Of a stretch of 64,000 bases of DNA, positions 7,675 to 16,818 are shown piece by piece; positions within the stretch are counted from its first letter, which is position 1; each line of letters begins with the position of its first letter. The stretch comes from Salipiger abyssi. GTDB taxonomy: Bacteria; Pseudomonadota; Alphaproteobacteria; Rhodobacterales; Rhodobacteraceae. Both the position numbers and the translations under genes were made by a program. Location: NCBI RefSeq assembly GCF_001975705.1, contig NZ_CP015093.1, forward strand, positions 1 through 64,000, in the 5' to 3' direction. The notes under the pieces were generated by a model that saw nothing but the letters and a program-made list of their open reading frames with translations, was not told the DNA's origin and ran no database searches.

Positions 7675-10518
7675 ATGGCAAACGGAATCTGTGACATCTG
7701 CAAGCGCCGCCCGGCCTCGTTCCGGGCGCAGGTATCGGTCAATGGCGAACGCCAGGTAATGGAGCTTTGTGACGATGATTACCGCAAGCTCGCACGCCAG
7801 CAGCGGCGGTCGTCCTCGCCGCTGGAATCGCTCTTCGGCGGCGGATCGCTCTTCGACGAATTCTTCGGTGACAGCCCGCTTGGCGGGATGGACCGGCGTA
7901 TCGGCGACGAAAGCGAAGGTCAGCGCATTCCCGTAAATCGTGGCAGTCGGCGCGGCCAGGGCGGGGCGAGCATCGCCGATCGTCTTAGCGAACAGGGCAA
8001 CAAGCTCTTGCAGGAGGCCGCGCAGAAAGCAGGGGAACTCGGCCGCTCCGAGGTCGATACCGAACATCTGCTCTTCGCGCTGAGTCACAGCGATGTGGTC
8101 AGGACGCTGCTGGAGCAATTCAAGATCGACGTGGACGACCTGCGCCGCCAGATCGACAAAGAGGCCCCTCGCGGCGAAGACAAACAGGATGGCGAGATCG
8201 GCGTCAGCCCGCGTCTGAAGGATGCGCTGAACCGCGCCTTCGTCGCCTCGAACGAGCTGGGCCATTCCTATGTCGGCCCGGAACACCTGCTGATCGGACT
8301 CGCCGAAGAAGGCGATGGCCTGGCCGCCGACATCCTTCGCAAGCTCGGCCTGACGCCGCAGTCGCTGCGCCAGCAGGTCACGAAGGTTGTGGGCCAGGGG
8401 GCCGAGGAGGGTCGGGTCGAGACGCCCTCGAACACGCCCGACCTCGATGAATTTTCTCGCGACCTCACGAAACTGGCTCGCGACGGCAAGCTCGACCCCG
8501 TTATCGGCCGCGCCCGCGAGATCGAGACCACGATCGAGGTTCTGGCGCGGCGCAAGAAGAACAACCCCGTGCTGATCGGCGAGCCCGGCGTCGGCAAGAC
8601 CGCGATCATCGAGGGCCTGGCACAACGGATCGTGGCTGGCGAGGTGCCCGAAGCTCTGCGCGACAAGCGGTTGGTCGAGCTGAACATCAACTCGATGGTC
8701 GCCGGATCGAAATATCGCGGCGAATTCGAGGAACGCATCCAGAAAGTGCTGAAGGAGATCGAGGCCAACAAGGACGATCTCGTGCTCTTTATCGACGAAT
8801 TGCACACGATCATGGGCGCGGGCCAGGGCGGCGGCGAAGGCGGGCTCGATGTGGCCAATACCTTCAAGCCGGCGCTGGCACGGGGCGAGTTGAACCTGAT
8901 TGGTGCCACCACACTCAATGAATACCAGAAGCACATCGAGAAGGACGCGGCACTGGAGCGGCGTTTCCAGCCGGTCTATGTCGATGAACCCACGGTGGCG
9001 CAGACCATCATGATCCTGCGCGGCCTGCGCGACACGCTGGAGTCTCACCACAAGGTGACGATCACCGACGAGGCCATCGTCGCCGCGGCCGAATTGTCCG
9101 ATCGCTATGTCACCGGCCGCTTCATGCCCGACAAGGCCATCGACCTGATCGACCAGGCCGCTGCGCGCGTGAAAATCAGCGCCACCGCACGGCCGGTGGA
9201 CGTGCAGGAGCTGGAAGCGGAGACGAAGCAAATCCAGCGCGAACAGGATTACGCCGCCGCCCGCAAGCAATTCGACCGTGCAGGCGAACTGAAGAAGGAA
9301 CTGGAGGAAAAGCAGACCGAACTGGATGCCCTGCTGGAAACCTGGAAACGCGACCGTGCCTCGGCCAGCGCCGAGGTGCGCACCGACCACATCGCGCAGA
9401 TCGTCTCCAAGCTGACCGGCATCCCCGTCACCGACCTGACGACCGAGGAGCGCGAGAAGCTGCTGAAGCTGGAGGACCAGTTGCACGAGCGCGTCATCGG
9501 CCAGGATCAGGCGATCGGTGCGGTGGCCGACGCGGTGCGGCTGGCGCGCGCGGGGTTGCGCGAAGGGTCCGCCCCCACGGCGACATTCATGTTCCTCGGG
9601 CCCACCGGCGTCGGCAAGACCGAACTCGCCAAGGCGCTGGCCGAGACCGTCTATGGCGACGAGGATGCGATGATCCGCATCGACATGTCGGAATACGGCG
9701 AGCGCCACGCCGTCGCGCGGCTGGTGGGCGCCCCGCCGGGTTACGTGGGCTATGACGAGGGCGGCCAGCTGACCGAGCGCGTGCGCCGCCGCCCCTATTC
9801 GGTGGTTCTGCTGGACGAGATCGAAAAGGCCCACGCGGATGTCTACAACATCCTGTTGCAGGTCTTCGACGACGGGCGGCTGACCGACGGCAAGGGCCGG
9901 GTGGTGGATTTCACCAACACCATCATCATCGCCACCTCGAACCTCGGCTCGGACATCATCCAGCGCAACCTCAAGAAGCGCGGCACGAAGGAGTTCGACG
10001 AGGGCAAGCAACGGGGTGAGTTGATGGAGGTGCTACGGCAGCATTTCCGCCCCGAGTTCATCAACCGGATCGACGAGATCATCGTCTTCCATTCGCTCAA
10101 CCGCCCGGAAATCCGCCGGATCGTGGAGTTGCAGCTCGACCGCGTGGCGCGCACCGCGCTTGGTCAGGGCGTCGAGATGGCGTTCGATGAAAGCGTGACC
10201 GATCATTTCGCCGCCGTGGGCTTCCAGCCCGAATTCGGTGCCCGCGAATTGCGCCGCCTGATCCGGTCGGAACTGGAAACCGAACTGGCCCGCGCAATGC
10301 TCTCCGGCTCGGTCGAGGATGGCGACAAGGTCCGCGCCGCCTGGTCGGCGGAGGAGCAGAAGATCACCTTCGAGAAACAGGAGGTCGCGGAGGAGGACAG
10401 CGCCGAACCGGAAGACAAACCGGCTGACACGTCCGGCACCGCCGATGGCGATGAAGACAGTGAAGCCACGGACGCAAAAGGGGAGTCCGATGCGTCCGAG
10501 GAGGCTTCCGCGAAGTAA
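7675..10518 (+). CDS. clpK: ClpK/ClpG-type AAA+ disaggregase
   Basis: A 947-residue HSP100 unfoldase. It starts with a Cys-bearing segment (CDICKRR near residue 6, another Cys at 32), as seen in island-borne ClpK/ClpG_GI but not in ClpB or ClpC. Clp-N repeats follow (about 100-235). The first AAA module has Walker A GEPGVGKT (302-309), the middle region is short, the second Walker A is GPTGVGKT (about 642-649), and the tail is long and acidic. Its length matches the roughly 950 residues of ClpK/ClpG_GI. These proteins dissolve heat-aggregated protein and confer strong thermotolerance. The start is supported by AGGAGG. The Hsp20 genes upstream are its usual partners. Confidence 0.93.
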   Translation: MANGICDICKRRPASFRAQVSVNGERQVMELCDDDYRKLARQQRRSSSPLESLFGGGSLFDEFFGDSPLGGMDRRIGDESEGQRIPVNRGSRRGQGGASIADRLSEQGNKLLQEAAQKAGELGRSEVDTEHLLFALSHSDVVRTLLEQFKIDVDDLRRQIDKEAPRGEDKQDGEIGVSPRLKDALNRAFVASNELGHSYVGPEHLLIGLAEEGDGLAADILRKLGLTPQSLRQQVTKVVGQGAEEGRVETPSNTPDLDEFSRDLTKLARDGKLDPVIGRAREIETTIEVLARRKKNNPVLIGEPGVGKTAIIEGLAQRIVAGEVPEALRDKRLVELNINSMVAGSKYRGEFEERIQKVLKEIEANKDDLVLFIDELHTIMGAGQGGGEGGLDVANTFKPALARGELNLIGATTLNEYQKHIEKDAALERRFQPVYVDEPTVAQTIMILRGLRDTLESHHKVTITDEAIVAAAELSDRYVTGRFMPDKAIDLIDQAAARVKISATARPVDVQELEAETKQIQREQDYAAARKQFDRAGELKKELEEKQTELDALLETWKRDRASASAEVRTDHIAQIVSKLTGIPVTDLTTEEREKLLKLEDQLHERVIGQDQAIGAVADAVRLARAGLREGSAPTATFMFLGPTGVGKTELAKALAETVYGDEDAMIRIDMSEYGERHAVARLVGAPPGYVGYDEGGQLTERVRRRPYSVVLLDEIEKAHADVYNILLQVFDDGRLTDGKGRVVDFTNTIIIATSNLGSDIIQRNLKKRGTKEFDEGKQRGELMEVLRQHFRPEFINRIDEIIVFHSLNRPEIRRIVELQLDRVARTALGQGVEMAFDESVTDHFAAVGFQPEFGARELRRLIRSELETELARAMLSGSVEDGDKVRAAWSAEEQKITFEKQEVAEEDSAEPEDKPADTSGTADGDEDSEATDAKGESDASEEASAK

Positions 10519-10534
10519 CTGGAGGGTTTTGAAG

Positions 10535-11155
10535 ATGACACATGAAACCAACCCGATCCCCGGCTTCTGTTCCCTGTCGAAGAACTGGTGGGCCTTCGTG
10601 CTGCGCGGTGTGCTGGCGCTTGTCATCTCCGTGCTGGCCTGGTTCATGCCGGCCGAGGCGGTGCTGACGCTCACGCTGGTCTTCGGTGCCTTCGCCTTTG
10701 CCGATGGCGTCTTCGGCCTGATCGCGGCCGTGCGCCAGATGCGCGAGGGCGAACGCTGGGGCTGGCTCGCCTTCAGCGGCATCCTCGGCATCCTGACCGG
10801 CATCGTCGTGATCGTCTCGCCCTTCGTGGCGACTCTGGTTCTGGCCGTATTCCTCTGGGCCAGCATCGCCTTCTGGTCGGTCTTTTCGGGTCTGCTCGAG
10901 ATCGTCACTGCGATCCGTCTGCGCAAGGAGATCGAGGGCGAGGTCTGGCTCGGGCTGAGCGGCATCGTGTCGGTCCTGCTGGGCGTCCTGATCGTCTGGT
11001 TCCTGGCAACAAGCCCCGTTGAAACCCTGCTGGCCCTCGGCTGGCTGCTGGCGATCTATGCCGCGATCTTCGGCGTGACGATCATTCTGCTGGGCTTGAA
11101 GCTGCGAAAATCCGGCGGCGGGGCCGACCATACCGCATCGGCGGAAACGGCCTGA
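10535..11155 (+). CDS. hdeD: HdeD-family membrane protein
   Basis: A 206-residue integral membrane protein of the HdeD (DUF308) family with six hydrophobic helices. Internal repeat-like phrases include LVFGAFAFADGVFGL and LGLSGIVSVLLGVL. HdeD proteins protect against acid and density stress by an unclear membrane mechanism and are standard members of transmissible stress-tolerance loci. The chosen ATG has GGAGGG eight bases upstream and sits 17 bases after clpK, so it is co-transcribed. Confidence 0.88.
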   Translation: MTHETNPIPGFCSLSKNWWAFVLRGVLALVISVLAWFMPAEAVLTLTLVFGAFAFADGVFGLIAAVRQMREGERWGWLAFSGILGILTGIVVIVSPFVATLVLAVFLWASIAFWSVFSGLLEIVTAIRLRKEIEGEVWLGLSGIVSVLLGVLIVWFLATSPVETLLALGWLLAIYAAIFGVTIILLGLKLRKSGGGADHTASAETA

Positions 11156-11192
11156 GACATCTGAAAGCAACCTGTTCTGAAAGGAGGTCACG

Positions 11193-11699
11193 ATGTTCAG
11201 CATGAGAGGTCATAACCGGCCGATGTCCCGGCCGACGATCCCCGGAACCGACCTGTCGTCGCCGGACGTGCCCACGGCGATCATCTATCGCCCGTCGCGC
11301 AGCGCGACCCAGTCGGGGCCGCGCCCGCGGCACTGGATACTGGAGTTCGAGCCCGCCGCATCCCCGGAGATCGAGCCGCTGATGGGCTGGACCGCCACGC
11401 GCGATCCCTACCGGCCGATCCGGCTCAGCTTTCCGGATCGTGAAAGCGCCATCGACTACGCCGAACGGCAGAACTGGGATTACATTGTGCGGGACGAAAG
11501 CCAGCGCCGCCGCGGCCCCCGGCGGGAACCGATCTTCCGGCCCCTTGAAAGGTTGGACGGGCCGCAACCGCGCGTCCGGACCGAAGACCGCAAACCGCCC
11601 GCCGAGGACGAGACCGATCCAGTGACCCTGGCCGCGCTGGAATCCTTCCCGGCCTCCGACCCGCCGGCCTGGACGGGAACGACCCTGGGGGGCCGCTGA
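11193..11699 (+). CDS. NDUFS4-like 'ETC complex I subunit' domain protein
   Basis: A 168-residue soluble protein. The region at about residues 25-100 (AIIYRPSRSATQSGPRPRHW, then EPLMGWT and RLSFPDRESAIDYAE) matches the ETC complex I subunit conserved region (NDUFS4 family), normally an accessory subunit of NADH dehydrogenase. The C-terminal third is Pro/Arg-rich and unassigned, ending in a conserved-looking SFPASDPPAW. It starts after a perfect AAGGAGG. Its placement between hdeD and yfdX suggests a stress role rather than a core respiratory one, which is inference only. Confidence 0.75.
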   Translation: MFSMRGHNRPMSRPTIPGTDLSSPDVPTAIIYRPSRSATQSGPRPRHWILEFEPAASPEIEPLMGWTATRDPYRPIRLSFPDRESAIDYAERQNWDYIVRDESQRRRGPRREPIFRPLERLDGPQPRVRTEDRKPPAEDETDPVTLAALESFPASDPPAWTGTTLGGR

Positions 11700-11786
11700 C
11701 GTATTGGACGTGCGAAAACCGGCCCGCCGCATGTTCACATCACGATGAAGGACCGGACAACAGGAAACCGCAAAAAGGAGATGCCC

Positions 11787-12776
11787 ATGTTCATTCGCAA
11801 GACACTCGCCTCGTCCGTCAGTGCCCTGGCGCTGACATCCATGCTGGCCCTTTCGCCAGCCTTTGCCCAGGAGACATCGCAGCCCCCGACCGCCCAGACC
11901 AATGAGGCGGTAAGCGAAGCGGTGCAGGATGAAGCGTCCGCACAGGTCGACGAGAAACGGAAGAAACTTCTCAATGACGCAACTAGGGCACTTGCGGAAA
12001 CGGAGACCGCTCTCAAGGCTCTCGATGAAGGAGACAGCGAGGCTGCGCTCGAAGCGCTGGCAGTCGCAACCGGCAAGCTTCAAAGCGTCGTCGCCCGCGA
12101 TCCCGACCTCGCTCTTGCGCCTGTCGATGTCCAGCTGCTCCAACGTGATTTGTTGGGTGACGTGGAAACGATCGACGCGGCCCGCGAGGCAATCGAAAAT
12201 CTGGTGGACGAAGGCAACCTCCAGGAGGCCCGCCCCCTGATGCGCGATTTTGCCAGCGAAATCGTGGTGGAGACCACCAATCTGCCGCTTGCCACCTACC
12301 CCGACGCGCTTCTGCGCGCGACCTCCCAGATTGATGCAGGCGATGTGGAGACCGCGAAACAGACGCTTGCGACCGCGCTTGGAACCGTGGTCGTGACCGA
12401 GGAAGTGATCGCGCTTCCGGTTCTGAGGGCGCAACTCCTGATCGACGCTGCGGAAAATGCGCTTGGCGACGGTGAAAGCATGACTGCGGATACCGAAGCC
12501 GGGGAATCCGCGGCGGCCGAGACCGAGGATGCCGACGCCGCCGTCGATGCGGAACCGCTTTCGCCCGGCGAATATGTCGAGGCTGCGCGTAACCAACTCA
12601 GGATTGCCGAAGCGCTCGGCTACGGCAACGAGGACGATTTCGAGGAACTGCACGAAAACCTCGATGAACTCGACGAGAAGATCGACGCCGCGCACGATAC
12701 CGGCGGCATCTTCGACAAGATCGGCGACAGCTTCATCCGTCTCAAGCAGAGGCTGTTCGGAACGGATTCGGAATGA
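11787..12776 (+). CDS. YfdX-family secreted protein
   Basis: A 329-residue exported protein. Residues 1-28 form a signal peptide with Ala-X-Ala cleavage (PAFA/QET). The mature part carries the YfdX helical domain: RKKLLNDATRALAETETALK, then ATGKLQSVVARDPDL, and LPVLRAQLLIDAAENAL. An acidic Ala/Glu/Asp-rich insertion follows at about 250-275. YfdX proteins are periplasmic factors linked to multidrug and acid stress and occur in pairs in stress-tolerance islands; here only one copy is present. The second of two in-frame ATGs was chosen by ribosome-site spacing. Confidence 0.82.
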   Translation: MFIRKTLASSVSALALTSMLALSPAFAQETSQPPTAQTNEAVSEAVQDEASAQVDEKRKKLLNDATRALAETETALKALDEGDSEAALEALAVATGKLQSVVARDPDLALAPVDVQLLQRDLLGDVETIDAAREAIENLVDEGNLQEARPLMRDFASEIVVETTNLPLATYPDALLRATSQIDAGDVETAKQTLATALGTVVVTEEVIALPVLRAQLLIDAAENALGDGESMTADTEAGESAAAETEDADAAVDAEPLSPGEYVEAARNQLRIAEALGYGNEDDFEELHENLDELDEKIDAAHDTGGIFDKIGDSFIRLKQRLFGTDSE

Positions 12777-12813
12777 TGCGCTGCCCTTCCACAATCAACT
12801 GCCTTGCAACACC

Positions 12814-12841
12814 GGTGGCCGGATACCTCCGGCCACCTTTT
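12814..12841 (+). terminator. Rho-independent terminator after yfdX
   Basis: GGTGGCCGG and CCGGCCACC form a perfect 9-bp stem with a six-base loop followed directly by TTTT, 38 bases after the yfdX stop. It separates the clpK-hdeD-yfdX unit from degP. Confidence 0.88.
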
Positions 12842-12865
12842 CCACCGGCTTGAAGGAGATCGAAG

Positions 12866-14269
12866 ATGCCCGCACTTGTTTCTCGTCTTGGCCACATTCT
12901 GGTGGCTCTTTGCATCGTTTCGCTGACATTCGCGGCGCCGGTCGCGTCGCAGACGGCCGACCGTCCGCTATTTCGAAGCGACAGCGGACTGCCCACTCTG
13001 GCACCCCTTCTGGCCGAGGTCACTCCGGCCGTGGTCAATATATCCGTCGAAAGCCGCCAGACAGCGGAGATGAACCCGCTCTTCAACGACCCGTTCTTCC
13101 GGCGGTTCTTCGATATGCCGCCCGTGCCGCAGCAGCCCACGCCGCGCCAGCAGATGAGCGCCGGGTCGGGTGTGATCATCGATTCCGAAGAAGGCTATGT
13201 CCTTACCAATCACCACGTGATCGAAAACGGCGACCGGATCGTGGTCACGCTCAAGGATAGACGACAGTTCGATGCTGAACTCATCGGCAGTGACCCCGGA
13301 ACCGACATCGCATTATTGCAGATCGAAGCCGAGGATATCTCCGCGCTGGAGCTTGGGGACAGCGACAGCCTGCTTGTCGGGGACTATGTGCTCGCTATCG
13401 GAAACCCTTTCGGCCTCGGACAGACGGTGACTTCCGGTATCGTCAGTGCATTGGGGCGCAGCGGCCTCAATGTCGACGGCTACGAGGATTTCATCCAGAC
13501 CGACGCGTCGATCAACCCCGGAAACTCGGGCGGCGCGCTGATCACCCTCGACGGGCGATTGGTCGGCATCAACACCGCGATCATCGCGCCGTCCGGCGGC
13601 AATGTCGGAATAGGATTCGCTGTGCCCGCCAACATGGCCAGCGCGGTCATGGATCAGCTGATCGAGTATGGCGAAGTGCGCAGAGGCCAGCTTGGTGTGA
13701 TGATTCAGGATTTCACGCCCGATCTTGCCGACGCATTGGGCATCGAAGCGGGCGTCGGCGCAGTGGTCACACAGGTCGAGCCCGACAGCGCGGCCGAGGA
13801 AGCCGGCTTGCAACCCGGCGACCTGATCGTCGCCGTCGATGGCCGCCCCGTAGCGGGCTCCGCCGATCTTCGCAGTCAGATCGGGCTGAAACGGATCGAC
13901 AGCGATGTCGAGTTGCAGGTCATTCGCGACGGCGAGGAACTGACTTTAAGTGCGACCCTGCGTGAAGGCGGGCTGGTCGCCGCCGCAACCGGCGAGCGCG
14001 CGTTCGACCGGCTTTCGGGAGCGGAGCTTCGCGACCTTCAACCGGGCGACCCGTTCTATGGCAACCTTTCCGGCGTCGTGGTTGCGCGGCTCGATCCGGG
14101 AAGCCGGGCGGCGCGTTCGGGATTGGAAGCGGGTGACATCATCCTCGCTGTCAACCGCGTGTCGGTCGCTTCGGTTGCGGATTTGCGCCAGCAACTGGCG
14201 CAGGTCGATGGGGCGCTCGCCCTCACCATTCAGCGAGGCGCGGCCCGCATCTTTCTGGTCATGCGCTGA
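12866..14269 (+). CDS. degP: DegP/HtrA-family periplasmic serine protease
   Basis: A 467-residue HtrA protease with a signal peptide (1-29), the trypsin-like triad His117 (TNHHVI), Asp147 (GTDIALL) and Ser221 (GNSGGAL), and two PDZ domains (about 265-355 and 395-465). It degrades or refolds damaged envelope proteins. Length and motif order are normal for DegP, and all catalytic residues are intact. A good AAGGAG precedes the ATG. It begins a second transcript of the island, after the terminator, with grpE, htpX and the TrkA-C gene. Confidence 0.94.
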   Translation: MPALVSRLGHILVALCIVSLTFAAPVASQTADRPLFRSDSGLPTLAPLLAEVTPAVVNISVESRQTAEMNPLFNDPFFRRFFDMPPVPQQPTPRQQMSAGSGVIIDSEEGYVLTNHHVIENGDRIVVTLKDRRQFDAELIGSDPGTDIALLQIEAEDISALELGDSDSLLVGDYVLAIGNPFGLGQTVTSGIVSALGRSGLNVDGYEDFIQTDASINPGNSGGALITLDGRLVGINTAIIAPSGGNVGIGFAVPANMASAVMDQLIEYGEVRRGQLGVMIQDFTPDLADALGIEAGVGAVVTQVEPDSAAEEAGLQPGDLIVAVDGRPVAGSADLRSQIGLKRIDSDVELQVIRDGEELTLSATLREGGLVAAATGERAFDRLSGAELRDLQPGDPFYGNLSGVVVARLDPGSRAARSGLEAGDIILAVNRVSVASVADLRQQLAQVDGALALTIQRGAARIFLVMR

Positions 14270-14299
14270 ACCTTGGTGGATATCGAAGAGGAGGGTTCC

Positions 14300-14872
14300 A
14301 TGTCCGAGACTGAAAAGAAACCCGAAGCCGTAGCGATCACCGATGACATTGGCCAAGACGCTAAGGGCCTTGGAACGATGCCGAAGGCGGAGGACAAAAG
14401 CCCGGAGGTCGACATCGCGCGTCTGACCGACAAGTGGAAGCGCGCGCTCGCTGATGCCGAAAACACCCGCAAGAGGGCAGACGCGTCGTACGCGGAGGGG
14501 CGTGAACACGGTATCGCCTTGGCCGTCGAGGCTCTCGCGCCTGCCCTTGACGCCCTGGCGCTCGGGATCGAGGCCGCGCGAGCAAATCCGGATGCCGAAG
14601 ATCCCAGGATCGTTTCGCATCTTGAGGGTCTGTGCAATGCCCGGACGGCCTTCGAGACCGGACTGAAAGCACTCGGCGTGAGAACCATCGCGCCCGAGAA
14701 CGCGCCTTTCGACGCAGCCCTGCACGAAGCGATGCAGATGCAGGAAACAGACAAAGTCAAACCCGGACAGGTCATGGTCTTGCATCGCCCCGGCTATGCC
14801 ATCGGCCAGCGCCTGATCCGGCCTGCCCGCGTCACTGTGAGCGCCGCACCAGCCAAAGCGGCGGAGGCATAA
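14300..14872 (+). CDS. grpE: GrpE-like nucleotide exchange factor
   Basis: A 190-residue GrpE homologue. The N-terminal half holds the long coiled-coil (DKWKRALADAENTRKRAD), and the C-terminal beta domain has the family signature around PFDAALHEAMQ...PGYAIGQRLIRPARV. GrpE releases ADP from DnaK. No dnaK or dnaJ lies in the window, so this copy would act on the host DnaK. The ATG preceded by GAGGAGGG was chosen over an in-frame upstream GTG. GrpE is not a standard member of described stress-tolerance loci. Confidence 0.88.
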   Translation: MSETEKKPEAVAITDDIGQDAKGLGTMPKAEDKSPEVDIARLTDKWKRALADAENTRKRADASYAEGREHGIALAVEALAPALDALALGIEAARANPDAEDPRIVSHLEGLCNARTAFETGLKALGVRTIAPENAPFDAALHEAMQMQETDKVKPGQVMVLHRPGYAIGQRLIRPARVTVSAAPAKAAEA

Positions 14873-14875
14873 GTA

Positions 14876-15751
14876 ATGCTGCGACTTGCGCTCTATCTCG
14901 GTGCGAACTTCGCGATCCTCGCGGTGCTGTCGGTGGCGTTCCGCCTGTTCGGCATCGACAGCCTGTTGCAGGCAAACGGCGTCGATCTGAACCTGACGGC
15001 GCTGCTGATCTTCGCCGGGGTGCTGGGCTTTGCCGGATCGCTGATCTCGCTCATTCTGTCCAAGAGCATGGCAAAGGCCGCGATGCGCGTGCAGGTCATC
15101 ACCACTCCACGCAGTGCGGTCGAGCGCTGGCTGATCGAAACCGTCCACGCCCAGGCGGATCGCGCCGGGATCGGGCGGCCCGAAGTCGGCATCTTCGATC
15201 ACCCCTCGCCCAACGCCTTTGCCACCGGCTGGAATAGCAATGACGCACTGATCGCCGTCAGCACCGGCCTGTTGCATCATATGGACCGGGGCGAGGTCGA
15301 GGCGGTGCTAGCCCATGAGGTCAGTCATGCCGCCAATGGCGACATGGTGACGCTCGCGCTGATCCAGGGCGTGGTGAACACCTTCGTCATCTTCCTGTCA
15401 CGCATTGCCGGACTGCTGTTCGATCGGCTGATCCTGCGGATCGAGCGTGGCTATGGGCCGGGCTTCTGGATCGTGTCGCTGATCATGGAAATGGTCTTGG
15501 GCGTGCTGGCCATGGCCATCGTCATGTGGTTTTCGCGCTGGCGCGAGTACCGGGCCGATGCAGGCGGCGCGGCACTGGCAGGACGGCGCAACATGATCGC
15601 GGCGCTCGAACGGTTGCGGCAGGCGCAGAACGCACCGCCACTGCCCGAGGAAATGCGCGCCTTTGCCATCAGCGCTGGCCGCGTTCAGGCGCTCTTTGCC
15701 AGCCATCCCCCGCTGGAGAAACGCATCGCCGCGCTGAGGCAGGGTGTATGA
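14876..15751 (+). CDS. htpX: HtpX-like membrane M48 zinc metalloprotease
   Basis: A 291-residue membrane protease of family M48, close to the usual HtpX length. It has N-terminal membrane helices (about 5-23 and 41-61), the zinc motif HEVSH (147-151), a second membrane pair around 165-220, and the third zinc ligand Glu224 in EYRAD. HtpX clears damaged membrane proteins alongside FtsH, so the island carries both arms of membrane quality control. It starts three bases after grpE and overlaps the next gene by four bases. Confidence 0.92.
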   Translation: MLRLALYLGANFAILAVLSVAFRLFGIDSLLQANGVDLNLTALLIFAGVLGFAGSLISLILSKSMAKAAMRVQVITTPRSAVERWLIETVHAQADRAGIGRPEVGIFDHPSPNAFATGWNSNDALIAVSTGLLHHMDRGEVEAVLAHEVSHAANGDMVTLALIQGVVNTFVIFLSRIAGLLFDRLILRIERGYGPGFWIVSLIMEMVLGVLAMAIVMWFSRWREYRADAGGAALAGRRNMIAALERLRQAQNAPPLPEEMRAFAISAGRVQALFASHPPLEKRIAALRQGV

Positions 15752-16413
15752 TCGCGATCTTCTCGCTCCTGCTTGTCATCGCCTTGTCACTGCTGATCGT
15801 TCGTATCGGCACCATCGCGTTGACGATGACCGGCCTGACCGAAGAGGTTGCGAAGTTTCAGGCGCTCTCTGCCTTTTCCGGCGCGGGCTTCACCACCGAC
15901 GAGGCCGAACACGTGGTCTCCGGGCCGGCACGCCGCCGCATCATCGGCCTGTTGATCCGGGCCGGCTCGGTGGGGATCGTGACCGCGATCTCGACGCTGA
16001 TGCTGTCGATGATCGGGGCGGAGCGGCAGGCGACCGCGGATCGGTTGATCATACTCTTGCTCGGTGTGGCCCTCATCTTCGCTCTCGCCCGCTCTGAGCG
16101 GCTCGAACGGTGGGCCACCCCGTTGATCCGCCACGCCCTTCAGAAATCGACGGACCTCGATCTGCGGGACTATGCCCATGTGCTTCACCTGCGGGAGAAT
16201 TTCGCGGTCGGGCGCGTCGAGGGGGCAGAAGGATCGGACTGGTCCGGGAAAACACTGAAAAGCCTGAACCTGCCCTCGCTCGGGATCAATGTTTTGGGGA
16301 TCGAGCGTATGGATGGAAGCTATGTCGGCGTGCCCGACGGGGAAACGGCACTCAAGGCTGGGGACCGGGTGGTGCTATTCGGAGATCGGGACGAAATGGA
16401 TCGTCTGGGGTAA
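15748..16413 (+). CDS. TrkA-C domain membrane protein
   Basis: A 221-residue protein with about three N-terminal membrane segments (1-25, 65-90, 100-115) and a cytoplasmic RCK_C/TrkA-C domain (about 145-221: LKSLNLPSLGINVLGIERMD, then KAGDRVVLFGDRDEM). TrkA-C domains bind small ligands and gate K+ channels or antiporters. Stress-tolerance loci usually carry a full KefB antiporter with such a domain; here only a short membrane part is present, so a regulatory role is likelier. The start overlaps the htpX stop (ATGA). Confidence 0.75.
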   Translation: MIAIFSLLLVIALSLLIVRIGTIALTMTGLTEEVAKFQALSAFSGAGFTTDEAEHVVSGPARRRIIGLLIRAGSVGIVTAISTLMLSMIGAERQATADRLIILLLGVALIFALARSERLERWATPLIRHALQKSTDLDLRDYAHVLHLRENFAVGRVEGAEGSDWSGKTLKSLNLPSLGINVLGIERMDGSYVGVPDGETALKAGDRVVLFGDRDEMDRLG

Positions 16414-16538
16414 GAGCGGGTCGTTCATAGAGAGCCGTTGATCGAACCAGGCTAGAACGCCCCTCTGTAACTACTCGCTTCCGATAGCTGCCATTGGCGC
16501 AACGGTAGCGAAGTGCACTTTGTCTAAGGTTTGTGGCT

Positions 16539-16559
16539 GCTGGATGCTTGCCATCCAGC
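16539..16559 (-). repeat. Terminal hairpin of IS91-like copy 1
   Basis: GCTGGATG and CATCCAGC form a perfect 8-bp stem with a five-base loop, 21 bases from the transposase-side end. Such subterminal hairpins mark the ends recognised by IS91-type rolling-circle transposases. Confidence 0.6.
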
Positions 16560-16818
16560 GGCGATAAATCTGACAAGGAGGAAAGCGCGGGCAGATTTCG
16601 GTGCTATGGGGATTGTGGCTCAGGTCCGGGCCGTGGATGCCCTGAACTGCGGCCCCATTGACGTTGAGGAGCGCGGGCCTGTCGATTTTCACGCTTCGAG
16701 GTCGGGGATTGATGTCTGGCTTTGCGGTCATCGGCCTGTCGTGATGCAGATTTTCGGCGATTGGGCATGCTGACGAGGCCGACGTCTCTGGATTGCAGGG
16801 CCGGTTGTGACGGTTGGA

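Noticed and set aside
7507..10011. 834-residue minus-strand open frame opposite clpK
   Set aside because: It is the antisense shadow of the GC-rich clpK gene; the sense strand has all Clp motifs.
11082..12794. 570-residue minus-strand open frame opposite yfdX
   Set aside because: The plus strand carries a signal peptide, YfdX phrases, ribosome sites and a terminator; the minus frame has none.
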